Both the position numbers and the translations under genes were made by a program. From positions 1-29,218 of IMG/VR virus record IMGVR_UViG_3300009008_000185: a DNA stretch of 29,218 nt. One strand, given 5' to 3'. Source of the DNA: a virus. The notes beneath the pieces were generated by a model. That model ran no database searches, was not told the origin of the DNA, and saw nothing but the letters and a program-made list of their open reading frames with translations. This document shows positions 1-6,689 of this stretch, one piece after another (position 1 is the stretch's first letter; every line of letters starts with the position of its first letter).

Positions 1-1034
1 CACTCGGGCGGGTGGGAGAGGGTGAGCCACTCGGACTGAGCGGCACTGAATGTGCGTTTCTGGCCGATCCTCGTCCCCGTGATGTCCAGGGCGTGCCACC
101 CCTCGGCGACCAGCTCCGGCACCGCCACGCACTCGCAGACGGCGACGCGGGCGCCGGCAGCCTTCCACCGCAGCGCCACCTCGACGACCGAGGCCCGCGG
201 GAACTCGTGGGCGTACCCCGTGATCTTGCGGGACCCGTCGCCGAAGTAGGGCGGGTCAAGGAGTACCACCGTCCCCTCCGGCAGCGGCGGCTCCGGCTCG
301 ATCCCCGCGGCGTCCTCGCCCAGGACCAGCGTGCCGGGCGGGAAGTGGAGGCGGGAGAGGGATAAGCACTCACGGCCGAACGACGCCACATCCTTCTGCC
401 CATCGCCGGTCGGGCGGGTGAACCACGACGGCGTACCATCTCCGCCCTTCTGCACGCTCTGCCCGCTGACGTAGAGCCACCTCGCCGCCGCCTCGCCCTC
501 ATCCGCCGGCACCGGCTCGGCCCGCAGTCGCTCCCACAACGCCCTGGCGTCCTCGCCGATCCAGCCCCGGATGATCTCGGCCACGCGCCGGCAGCCGGCG
601 GGGTCGACCAGCACCCGCCACACCATCGACCACGGCCCCGGGTCGTTGAGCAGGACAGCGTCTGCGCCCTGGCCCTGGCGTAGGCCGAGGGCGTGCAGGA
701 TGGCCGGCGCGTAGCCCGTCTTGGCGCCCATGTAGGACACGGGTGGCCGGGCGTGTCGACCGCCCAGCAGTTTCAGCGTGACGGCGGCGGACCCGCAGCA
801 CAGCTCCACGAACAGCGGGCAGCGGTCACCCACGGGCGCCACCGTCGGGCCGGACAGCGCCTCCACCCGCTCGATCACCTCGGCAGCCGGCGTGGCGAAC
901 TCCTCGCCCCCGAAGGTCGTGCCGCCCTGGCCCTGGTTCTCCCAGCGCCCACCGGAGCCGGTCCAGTCGCAGCAGGTCAAGCGGTTGGCGGCGGACAGCA
1001 CCAGGAAGCGTGCAGCGGTCTCGCATGGGTCCAC
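1..1034 (-). CDS. DNA adenine methyltransferase-like protein (DPPY), 3' end off window
   Basis: The reading frame stays open to the left edge (344 codons visible), so the C terminus is missing. It probably methylates adenine in DNA with S-adenosylmethionine. Visible motifs are a motif I-like stretch FVELCCGSAA at residues 75-84, YMGAK at 101-105, and DPPYFGDG at 260-267, the catalytic motif IV of N6-adenine/N4-cytosine methyltransferases. In the usual D12 (Dam) layout the GGK-type motif comes before motif I; here the similar YMGAK follows it, so this is a variant or a separate family. The GTG start at 1034 lies 6 nt past the stop of the upstream regulator, with GGAGG about 11 nt upstream. It is the last gene seen in the leftward operon. 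Likely role: protecting phage DNA from host restriction (inferred). The methyltransferase assignment is firm; the target base and site are not. Confidence 0.85.
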   Translation of the reverse strand, partial: MDPCETAARFLVLSAANRLTCCDWTGSGGRWENQGQGGTTFGGEEFATPAAEVIERVEALSGPTVAPVGDRCPLFVELCCGSAAVTLKLLGGRHARPPVSYMGAKTGYAPAILHALGLRQGQGADAVLLNDPGPWSMVWRVLVDPAGCRRVAEIIRGWIGEDARALWERLRAEPVPADEGEAAARWLYVSGQSVQKGGDGTPSWFTRPTGDGQKDVASFGRECLSLSRLHFPPGTLVLGEDAAGIEPEPPLPEGTVVLLDPPYFGDGSRKITGYAHEFPRASVVEVALRWKAAGARVAVCECVAVPELVAEGWHALDITGTRIGQKRTFSAAQSEWLTLSHPPE

Positions 1035-1040
1035 CTCGGC

Positions 1041-1313
1041 CTACGCCTCCGGCACCACCAGCCGCTTCCGCATCGCCCGGCAGTGCTCGCACCGCTTCGC
1101 CCGCACGAGCAGCCCGGCGTCCACCAGGGCCTTGAGGGAGCGGTGCACCGAGTTCCGGCTGATGCCGAGCTGGTTCGCCACGTCCCGGTGCTCCTCCATC
1201 GGCACCCAGGGCGTGATGCCGTCGGGGTCAGCGATGGTCCGCAGGTAGCCCAGCACCTTGATGGCGTCGGTGGTGAGGGTGAGGGGGGCGGGGGTGGGCT
1301 TGTCGGCGCTCAT
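1041..1313 (-). CDS. Small winged-helix DNA-binding protein (90 aa)
   Basis: The protein has 90 residues. The middle reads as a winged helix-turn-helix: a helix near 17-28, then a recognition unit around 42-62 (VANQLGISRNSVHRSLKAL), then a wing near 66-88. This resembles MarR/GntR-type or replication-type winged helices and predicts sequence-specific DNA binding. A CEHC motif at 75-78 in the wing could bind a metal or be redox sensitive, but it has only two cysteines. I chose the ATG at 1313 because GGAGGAG sits about 5 nt upstream; a longer frame to 1385 has no such site. It lies between the lysis genes and the methyltransferase and shares the latter's frame across the stop. It may regulate the leftward unit or the methyltransferase (inferred). 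Confidence 0.8.
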   Translation of the reverse strand: MSADKPTPAPLTLTTDAIKVLGYLRTIADPDGITPWVPMEEHRDVANQLGISRNSVHRSLKALVDAGLLVRAKRCEHCRAMRKRLVVPEA

Positions 1314-1590
1314 GGTCTCCTCCGTCAGCAGGTCGTGGCCCGCGCCGGCGCGGACGGAGGCTGCGCTCCACCGGCTCCCAGCCACGGACCGAGCGCCCGG
1401 GTTGCAGGCCCGGACAGATCAAGGGTGGACGGGCGAGGGCCGGAAGGCAAGGGGGACGCGTCGCGGAATCGCTGTCCCCCTCGACCCTCCAGGCGCACGT
1501 GTGGCGTCAGCGGGCCGGGCGAGCGAGGCGAATCTCTGGAGGGGGTTGGGAGAGAGGGGGAGGGACGAAGGGAGGGCTAGCCGGTCAAGG
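1314..1590. other. Intergenic region between lysis cassette and regulator
   Basis: This 277-base stretch is the longest gap in the window and holds no convincing gene on either strand. The end next to the lysis gene (1519-1575) is purine-rich on the + strand, so a leftward transcript would be pyrimidine-rich just after the last lysis stop. It contains the stem-loop at 1451-1480 listed separately. I see no clear sigma-70 promoter for the regulator at 1313. Confidence 0.5.
1451..1480 (-). terminator. Possible stem-loop after the lysis cassette
   Basis: GGGGGAC (1451-1457) pairs perfectly with GTCCCCC (1474-1480), and an inner GCG/CGC pair can extend the stem past one bulged base. In the leftward direction the hairpin is followed only by TTGCC, so the U-tract of a classical terminator is weak. 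It lies about 110 nt beyond the last lysis gene. It could end or weaken transcription before the regulator and methyltransferase. Such stems arise easily in GC-rich DNA, hence low confidence. Confidence 0.3.
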
Positions 1591-1899
1591 TCAGTCGGAC
1601 CGGGCGTCCGCCGCCGTCCAGCCGCCCCAGAACGCCACCAGCGCCACGAGCACGACTGCGACGAACGCGCCCCACTCGTTGCCCTCGCCGGCGTGTTCGG
1701 CGGCCCAGTGGCGGTCCCAGGAATCGGCCTTACGTCGGTAGGTCAGGCCCTCGGCGGCGGGCATGCACAGGCAGTCGTCGCCGACGCCGGTCTCTGACGC
1801 CCTGGACTCGCAGGAGAAGTCGGCCCACGTGGGAGCGTCGACACCGGCGTAGGCGGGCGAGGCGAGCAGGAGCACGAGCAGCAGGGCGACCGACCTCAC
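1591..1899 (-). CDS. Exported Cys-containing protein with C-terminal membrane segment (102 aa), lysis region
   Basis: Residues 1-18 form a Sec signal peptide (hydrophobic LLLVLLL, then AYA|G as a good signal peptidase I site). The exported middle part carries cysteines at 30, 43 and 45. A single hydrophobic segment at about 76-93 lies near the C terminus, followed by a short tail. The predicted topology is extracytoplasmic domain plus C-terminal anchor. The GTG start overlaps the upstream stop in a GTGA junction, so translation is probably coupled. The neighbouring 100-aa protein has the same plan, which suggests a pair working together, perhaps as spanin-like or other envelope-disrupting factors in lysis. 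I do not recognise a family; the function is inferred from architecture and place. Confidence 0.7.
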   Translation of the reverse strand: MRSVALLLVLLLASPAYAGVDAPTWADFSCESRASETGVGDDCLCMPAAEGLTYRRKADSWDRHWAAEHAGEGNEWGAFVAVVLVALVAFWGGWTAADARSD

Positions 1900-2198
1900 C
1901 GGGCCACCAGGACGCCTGACGCCATGCCGATCCCGAACACGCCGCCGATCAGGATCGCCCACCGCCACCAGGGCTCGCCCTCGACGAGCGGCTTGCACTC
2001 CGGGCAGGGCGTCTCGGCCTTCGCCGCACGCGCCCGGTAGTCGGCCACCATCTGTGTCGTCGCCCGGTCCTCGGCCACCGTGTAGCAGACGAGCCCGGCA
2101 GGGCAGTCGACGCCCGCGTCCGGTTCACCCGCCCATGCGCCACCGCTCCAGGTCACGCAGCCGACGATCACGCAGAGCGTCGCGGCCCATGCGGTCAA
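1896..2198 (-). CDS. Small exported protein with C-terminal membrane segment, possible spanin component (100 aa)
   Basis: The N terminus is hydrophobic (residues 3-16) and ends in AWA|G near residue 23, a good Sec cleavage site; an alternative reading of IVGC at 11-14 would be a weak lipobox. The exported part has cysteines at 32, 38, 65 and 68 (CPAGLVC, CPEC). A strong transmembrane segment spans about 80-98 at the very C terminus. If the protein is lipidated at Cys14, this is the architecture of a unimolecular spanin linking outer and inner membranes; if not, it is an anchored periplasmic protein. The start is uncertain: TTG at 2198 keeps the whole signal peptide but lacks a clear ribosome site. 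The gene overlaps the end of the Rz-like gene by 74 nt in another frame, as Rz1 genes overlap Rz. Confidence 0.65.
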   Translation of the reverse strand: MTAWAATLCVIVGCVTWSGGAWAGEPDAGVDCPAGLVCYTVAEDRATTQMVADYRARAAKAETPCPECKPLVEGEPWWRWAILIGGVFGIGMASGVLVAR

Positions 2199-2364
2199 CC
2201 GCGTCCGCGTGGTCGGCCTCGAGCGCGTCGCCCCGGGCCTTCTCGCCCTCGACGGCCCGCTCGAGCTGCTTGCCCCGCTGCCGCTTGCCGCCCGCCCAGA
2301 ACGCGCCGAGCACGAGGGCCACGACGGACAGGACGATCCCGAGAAGCGAGCCACCGTCACCCAC
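2125..2364 (-). CDS. Rz-like i-spanin candidate: N-terminal TM plus charged helix (79 aa)
   Basis: Residues 6-24 form one transmembrane segment. The rest (27-76) is a highly charged, helix-prone stretch without prolines, likely a coiled coil. This N-anchored coiled-coil design is that of the inner-membrane spanin Rz, which joins an outer-membrane partner to fuse the two membranes in the last step of Gram-negative lysis. The GTG start at 2364 overlaps the stop of the upstream 167-aa gene by 8 nt, and the 3' end overlaps the next gene by 74 nt. The family call rests on topology and location only; a small unrelated membrane protein is the alternative. Confidence 0.6.
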   Translation of the reverse strand: MGDGGSLLGIVLSVVALVLGAFWAGGKRQRGKQLERAVEGEKARGDALEADHADAVDRMGRDALRDRRLRDLERWRMGG

Positions 2365-2860
2365 CGAGGATCGAGAGGGCGGTCAGGGCGAAGGCGACGC
2401 CGGCCGCGAAGGTGAGGGCCAGCACGAGCGCCACGACAGCGGCCACGCCCCGGGCGCCACCGTCAGCCGGTGCAGGCACGTCCTCGTCGTCGGTCACGGT
2501 CGGCCCTTCGTGGCGGCGCACCGACTCGCCCACGATGTGCGTAGCGCAGAGCCCGGCGAGCGTGGCCACGACGCCGGCGGGCAGCTCGACGCAGAGCCAG
2601 CCCTTCGCGCAGACGACGGCCAGCAGTGCCGGCACGACCTGCCCGATCAGCATCGCCAGGAAGCGGGAGCTCCCGGCCAGCGACTCGGCGCGCCGGTTGG
2701 CGTCGCTGCCAACCCACGCCACCATGAGGCCCACGAACGCCACGATGTCCTCGCCGGACGGCTGGCCCGCGAAGCGCCACCGGAGGGCGAACAGCAGGCC
2801 CAGAGTCAGCGTCACCCAGACGCGGCGGGACGTTGCGATCTCGGTCAGGCGCTTGATCAT
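2357..2860 (-). CDS. Multi-spanning membrane protein, holin candidate (167 aa)
   Basis: Four to five hydrophobic segments are visible, at about 13-28, 38-51, 67-85, 93-108 and 137-160. An acidic, proline-containing loop (about 117-135) separates the last one. The protein sits one gene from the endolysin, which lacks a signal peptide, so a hole-forming partner is needed; this is the best candidate. It is longer and has more membrane spans than classic class I-III holins. The ATG at 2860 overlaps the stop of the upstream gene (ATGA) and follows AGGAGG by about 5 nt, so initiation should be strong. Holin function is inferred from context. Confidence 0.65.
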   Translation of the reverse strand: MIKRLTEIATSRRVWVTLTLGLLFALRWRFAGQPSGEDIVAFVGLMVAWVGSDANRRAESLAGSSRFLAMLIGQVVPALLAVVCAKGWLCVELPAGVVATLAGLCATHIVGESVRRHEGPTVTDDEDVPAPADGGARGVAAVVALVLALTFAAGVAFALTALSILGG

Positions 2861-3315
2861 CGGGTCCTCCTGCGCCCGCCGCTGCGGACGTCCTTCTGCA
2901 CGTCGTCGAGCTTGTCCATGAGGCGGTCGAAGCGGTGCCGCTGCTCGCTGCGGATCTGCTGCACGTCGTCCTTGACCTCCTGGATCTGGACCGACTGCGC
3001 CCGCTGCTCGACCTTGACGGCGATCACCTCTTCCCGCACGTGCTCGATCTGCGTCTGGGCGACCTTGACGCTGTCCGTCGTGGCGTGCCCCGTGTGCGGC
3101 GCCGGCTGGTCGGCGTGGGCCGCGACGGCTGCCTCGGCGCCCTTTGTCGACGCTGCGGCTTTCGGCGTCCCGGTCCACGTCAGCAGGCCCGCTTGCCAGG
3201 CCACCACGACCCCGACGAGCAGAAGGCCCGCCAGGCCGCCACCAATGACGACGGGTCGCCCCGTCACTTGTCCGAGAGTGATACTGCGCACGCCGTCTTC
3301 TCCTGTCTTCGGCAT
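2857..3315 (-). CDS. Membrane-anchored coiled-coil protein in lysis cassette (152 aa)
   Basis: A transmembrane helix lies at about 21-45, after a short cytoplasmic N terminus. An alanine-rich linker (51-80) follows, then a long charged helix (about 82-140) with heptad-like spacing of Val, Ile and Leu. A basic RRRTR tail closes the protein. Plausible roles are an i-spanin or an XhlA-like holin partner. The ATG follows GGAGG by 8 nt. It is the first gene after the hydrolase in the leftward order and is coupled to the holin candidate by an ATGA overlap. With the 79-aa protein there are two TM-coiled-coil proteins in one cassette, so one may have another job. Confidence 0.65.
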   Translation of the reverse strand: MPKTGEDGVRSITLGQVTGRPVVIGGGLAGLLLVGVVVAWQAGLLTWTGTPKAAASTKGAEAAVAAHADQPAPHTGHATTDSVKVAQTQIEHVREEVIAVKVEQRAQSVQIQEVKDDVQQIRSEQRHRFDRLMDKLDDVQKDVRSGGRRRTR

Positions 3316-3343
3316 GCCGTCTGCCTCCCGGCGCCTGGTTGTA

Positions 3344-3886
3344 CTACGCGGTCACGAACACGTGGTCTCCGACGACCACCGGGTCCTTGTCGGCCTTCGC
3401 CCAGCCCGGGCACCGCTCCGAGTCCCACAGGCGCTGCGTGACGTAGCCCGTCTTGCCCTTGGTCGGGTCAGGGTAGGTGGCGTCCAGGACGGCGGCCGAA
3501 CACCGCAGGATGTCCTGCACCTCGTCCATCTCCGATGGTGCGGCCTTGGGGAATCGCTCGACCGCACGCCGGTGCCGTCCCGGATCGTAGCACGAGAACT
3601 GGCAGATCCAGCGCTTGCGCCTGCGGCTGTAGGTGCGCTGAAAGCAGGCGTCTCGGATGGTCGTGCCCCAGCGGCGCGGGTGCTCGGCGCGGTTGCGGAT
3701 CACCCACCCGATGGCCAGCCACTCCTGCCAGGCGTCCGAGTGGGACCCGCGGGTCTTGGAGTCGTCGCCCCTCGTCGCGCCCCGGGCCTCGCCGAACAGC
3801 GTGCGGGCCATAGCGAACCGCTCCGAGTCCGACGCGAACTCCCGGTGCAGGGCGTGCTGCTCGCCGCGGGCGCCCCGGCCGCTCAC
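3344..3886 (-). CDS. Endolysin, SleB-type cell wall hydrolase (180 aa)
   Basis: It resembles the SleB/Hydrolase_2 family, muralytic enzymes (lytic transglycosylases) acting on peptidoglycan glycan strands. The family hallmark ARTLFGEARG is at residues 27-36, with Glu33 as the expected catalytic acid. It is followed by WLAIGWVIRNRAEHPRRWG, a FSCYD segment, and a C-terminal DPTKG..Y stretch plus GDHVF near the end. There is no signal peptide, so release should depend on a holin, and a holin candidate lies two genes on. The GTG start overlaps the upstream stop (GTGA). The 180-residue length suits a single catalytic domain without a separate cell-wall binding domain. Confidence 0.85.
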   Translation of the reverse strand: MSGRGARGEQHALHREFASDSERFAMARTLFGEARGATRGDDSKTRGSHSDAWQEWLAIGWVIRNRAEHPRRWGTTIRDACFQRTYSRRRKRWICQFSCYDPGRHRRAVERFPKAAPSEMDEVQDILRCSAAVLDATYPDPTKGKTGYVTQRLWDSERCPGWAKADKDPVVVGDHVFVTA

Positions 3887-4404
3887 GGCCCAGCCGGGTA
3901 GGCGTGCGGCCCGGTGCCGGGCTTCGGCGGCGGACCTTCGTCGTCGTCCGTGGGCAGCGGCGGCGGATCGATCTCTGCCAGCACCAGATACGTGCCGGGG
4001 TCCAACTGCGGCCCGAGCGGCCCCGAGTCGCCCGGCGCACGCACCCGGTAGGTGTGGCGCCCGGGCGCAGCTCCGACGAGCAGCACGACGCCGCCCGTCC
4101 CCGTGGCGTCCACGGCGGTCCGCCCGTCCCCGGCGACGTCGACCGTCATCCACCCGCTCCCAGGGGAGCGATGGCCAGCGTCAGGGATGGTCAGGACGGC
4201 GAAGGCGCCGTGCGTGCGGGCCGCCCGCTCGGTGGCGGTCAGTGGCTCCGGCTCCGGCTCGACCACGTGCCGGCGCGTGCAGTCCACGCAGTGCGGACGG
4301 CCGGCGTCGACCGGCTTCCCGCCCCTGCCTGGCGCCAACGCCGCAACCGTCAGACCGAGGGCGAGGCCCGCGACGCCGACCCCAGCAGTTCCCGCCCGCC
4401 TCAT
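3883..4404 (-). CDS. Exported protein with proline-rich C terminus (173 aa), function unknown
   Basis: The N terminus (basic start, hydrophobic stretch about 6-24) is a signal peptide or anchor. It is followed by a CVDC motif near 38-42 and a short EPEPEP linker. The middle (about 65-140) looks like a small beta-rich domain; the last 30 residues are acidic and proline-rich. No family was recognised. The ATG at 4404 overlaps the previous stop (ATGA), and the next gene, the endolysin, starts inside this stop (GTGA), so all three are coupled. It sits between tail-tip and lysis genes and could be a cell-surface or virion accessory protein. An overlapping longer frame upstream of 4404 is discounted because it lies over the next gene. 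Confidence 0.6.
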   Translation of the reverse strand: MRRAGTAGVGVAGLALGLTVAALAPGRGGKPVDAGRPHCVDCTRRHVVEPEPEPLTATERAARTHGAFAVLTIPDAGHRSPGSGWMTVDVAGDGRTAVDATGTGGVVLLVGAAPGRHTYRVRAPGDSGPLGPQLDPGTYLVLAEIDPPPLPTDDDEGPPPKPGTGPHAYPAGP

Positions 4405-5486
4405 CGGATTGCTACCGACCAGGAGGCGACGTTGCCGCTGGCCAGCGTGTCCACGCACGCGGCCGCCCCGAAGTCGGCGCCGTCCGGCATCGCGATATGG
4501 GCGGTGCTCGACGCGGGGGCACCCACCTGCCAGACCACGCTTCCAGCGCAGGCGGCCCCGCCCCAGGCGTCCTTGACGGCTATATCGCAGGCGCCCCCGG
4601 CGCCGCACACGACCGAGACGACGGTCAGCTCGCCGGCCGAGCCCGCGTTCAGCTGAGCGTCGGCCGCCGCTTGCTCGACCGAGTTGCCAGGAGCGCGAGC
4701 GAGTAGCGGGCCATCGTCGCCGTCGATCCGCACCTGGTCGTAGTTCGACCCGTCCCAGCCGTAGAGCATGGCGCCCACCGCCTGGACGCTGGACCCGGGG
4801 TTGTCGCCGATGGTGGTCGCTATCGTCTTGAAGCCGTACTCCGTCGCCACATCGACCCGCTTGCCGATGATCCGCACCCCGTCTACCGGCGTGGCGTCCC
4901 CGCTGGTGCCGCCGACCGTCAAGCCGTCCAGGTCCACCGTGAGCGAGCTCGCGCCGTCGTCGACGGAGACCAGCCCCGTGCTGTCGTTCGCCACCGTCAC
5001 GAGGACCGCCCCCGCCTCGGCCCCGCCTCCCACCGTGATTTTCCCGTCGAGCGAAGTCGTGTCGCCCGCGATGGTCGTCTGGAGCACCTCGATTGCGGCG
5101 AGGTCGACCACCGCCGGATCGTTGTCCGCCAGCGTGGTCGTCTGCGTGCCCGCGTCCCGGTTGCCGCCGTTGACGTTGGTGGCCGTGCCGAGCACCTCGA
5201 TCAGGTTGACGTCCACCGACGCCCCGGCAGGAGTGGCCACCGGGAACGGGTCCGTCGGGCTGGCGACGTTGAGGTTGCCGGCAGCGTCCAGGCCGCCCAC
5301 CGCCTGCACTGCGTCCGTCCCGGCAGTGAACGCCGAACCGTCGACCTGGGCCGACGAGTAGAGCAGTTGCGCCCCCGCTGCCCACGCCTGGCGAACAGCG
5401 TCCGGAGCGAAGGTCACCACGAGAGTCAGGGCGAAGGCGATGCCAGCGATGGCCAGCGCCGCCCCCTTCAGGATTCGTCTCGTCAT
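4401..5486 (-). CDS. Exported beta-rich repeat protein, possible receptor-binding or surface protein (361 aa)
   Basis: A signal peptide covers residues 1 to about 31 (MTRR, hydrophobic core, then QAWA|AG). The body is rich in Gly, Ala, Thr, Val and Asp, with repeated short turns typical of phage fibre or beta-helical proteins. Near the C terminus are four cysteines (VCGAGGAC, AAC, AAC), an oddity for a cytoplasmic virion protein but normal for an exported one. I chose ATG 5486 because GGGAG lies about 7 nt upstream; an ATG at 5513 has no such site. It follows the tail-tip genes, where receptor-binding proteins usually lie, yet the signal peptide suggests the product leaves the cytoplasm. Function unknown. 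Confidence 0.65.
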   Translation of the reverse strand: MTRRILKGAALAIAGIAFALTLVVTFAPDAVRQAWAAGAQLLYSSAQVDGSAFTAGTDAVQAVGGLDAAGNLNVASPTDPFPVATPAGASVDVNLIEVLGTATNVNGGNRDAGTQTTTLADNDPAVVDLAAIEVLQTTIAGDTTSLDGKITVGGGAEAGAVLVTVANDSTGLVSVDDGASSLTVDLDGLTVGGTSGDATPVDGVRIIGKRVDVATEYGFKTIATTIGDNPGSSVQAVGAMLYGWDGSNYDQVRIDGDDGPLLARAPGNSVEQAAADAQLNAGSAGELTVVSVVCGAGGACDIAVKDAWGGAACAGSVVWQVGAPASSTAHIAMPDGADFGAAACVDTLASGNVASWSVAIR

Positions 5487-5541
5487 CGTCGTCTCCCGGC
5501 CCTGTAGGGCCATCGTATCGCCCGCGTGGGCGTCGGGTCCA

Positions 5542-6060
5542 TTAGGGCAAGTCGCCCAGCACGAGGGTGTCGTCTCGGATCAGCAAGCGTCGGAGGTCGA
5601 TCCAGTTGCCGGCGGTTCTCTGGAGCTCCACCGTCACCCGCTGCCGCGTCGGCGGTTGCGTGTTCGTGCAGGCGACCGTCGCCGACTGCTCGTTAGCCGG
5701 GCTCCAGACGCCCGCGAAGTTGAACGTCACGGCCGCAGCCGGCGTAGTGATCCGGACGTCGCCGGTCGACAGCGCCGCGTCGCAGGCGGCGTTGACCCGG
5801 ATCAGCAACCGCGGGATGTGCCGCCGGGGCGTGATCCGGTAGTCGAGCACGGTCACCCACCCGGCGCCGGCAGCCTCCCGGATGTCGGCAGCAATCCACG
5901 ACTGCGTGACGTGTTCCTTCGACCGGACGGCGAGTAGCCGATTGTGTTGCTGGTTGACCGTCTGCTGCCCGCCGCCGCCGTCGAACACGATGGGCGAGCC
6001 GACGTGGGCGAACTCCGCAGGGCCGACGGTGTCGAGGGCAACGGGCAGCGTTTTAGCCAC
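5542..6060 (-). CDS. Putative tail tip / fibre-region protein (172 aa)
   Basis: I recognise no family. The sequence is a compact beta-rich protein with no membrane segment: a Gly/Gln-rich turn (GGGGQQTVNQQHN) near 29-41, and a C-terminal part with alternating hydrophobic and charged residues. The GTG start follows AGGAGG by about 7 nt and overlaps the preceding stop by 8 nt. Its place after the tip proteins and before the exported 361-aa protein suggests a small tail or adsorption protein. Confidence is good for the gene, low for function. Confidence 0.65.
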   Translation of the reverse strand: MAKTLPVALDTVGPAEFAHVGSPIVFDGGGGQQTVNQQHNRLLAVRSKEHVTQSWIAADIREAAGAGWVTVLDYRITPRRHIPRLLIRVNAACDAALSTGDVRITTPAAAVTFNFAGVWSPANEQSATVACTNTQPPTRQRVTVELQRTAGNWIDLRRLLIRDDTLVLGDLP

Positions 6061-6688
6061 GCGGCACCTCCTCGTAGACGAACACGCCCCACACGTCGAC
6101 GTGCGTCTGGACGTTGTTCCACGGCGGCGGGTTCTCCTCGACCTGGACCTGGATGCGCTGCTCGTTACTGTTCGCCAGGTTGGGCTCCCACGGGATCCAC
6201 TTCGACCCGCCGAACAGCTTCCCTACGAGCGGACGATCCGGCGTCAACTGGTGGATGAGGCTGAAGACCTCGAACGCCCGCGCCCAGGGCGTCTCCTCGG
6301 CCGCCAGCGTGTCGGTCTCGGTAGCGCTCGTCACGGGGTCGTTGCCTGCCCCAACGGCAGCCCCACCGCGCTCGCTGTAGAAGGTCAAGTCGATCCCGGC
6401 GGTCGCCCCCGGGTTCGTGTCTATGGCGACCCAGATGATCGTGCCCCAGAGGCGAGTCACGCCCTCCGAGACCGACACGAGGTACTCCGGTTCTGTGCTC
6501 GCCCCGGCGCCCGGCGCGGGCGCCCGGTACCACAGGTCGCAGTCGGCTACGAGCTGCCGGACCCGGGTGCCGTAGAAGTGCCCGACGTTGATCTGCAAGG
6601 CAGCCGCGACCGTCTTGGCCAGCGGCGCCCGCGTGAACGCCGCATCGTCTGGCAGCGCTACGTAATCGTCCCAGTAGTCGTCCGCCAC
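6053..6688 (-). CDS. Putative minor tail / baseplate protein (211 aa)
   Basis: A soluble protein with an acidic, aromatic N terminus (DDYWDDYVAL) and a central stretch compatible with beta-structure. No signal peptide and no recognised domain. It begins with GTG just after the stop of the 266-aa gene (1-nt gap) and overlaps the next gene by 8 nt, so it belongs to the tail-tip block. Position suggests a minor tail or tip attachment protein; the sequence alone does not prove it. Confidence 0.65.
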   Translation of the reverse strand: MADDYWDDYVALPDDAAFTRAPLAKTVAAALQINVGHFYGTRVRQLVADCDLWYRAPAPGAGASTEPEYLVSVSEGVTRLWGTIIWVAIDTNPGATAGIDLTFYSERGGAAVGAGNDPVTSATETDTLAAEETPWARAFEVFSLIHQLTPDRPLVGKLFGGSKWIPWEPNLANSNEQRIQVQVEENPPPWNNVQTHVDVWGVFVYEEVPRG

Positions 6689-6689
6689 G

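Noticed and set aside
2054-3901. A 615-codon + strand frame opposite the lysis cassette
   Set aside because: It is opposite tightly coupled genes with signal peptides, membrane segments and ribosome sites, and its translation is Arg/Ser/Pro-rich without a recognisable domain.
3883-5385. A 500-codon leftward frame covering the 361-aa gene
   Set aside because: Only its end from ATG 4404 is supported (coupled start, signal-like N terminus). The part upstream overlaps the exported gene and is Gly/Arg-rich noise.
5498-5511. Palindrome GGCCCTGTAGGGCC before the 361-aa gene
   Set aside because: The two-base centre makes a poor hairpin, and short GC palindromes are expected by chance here; no second copy was seen.
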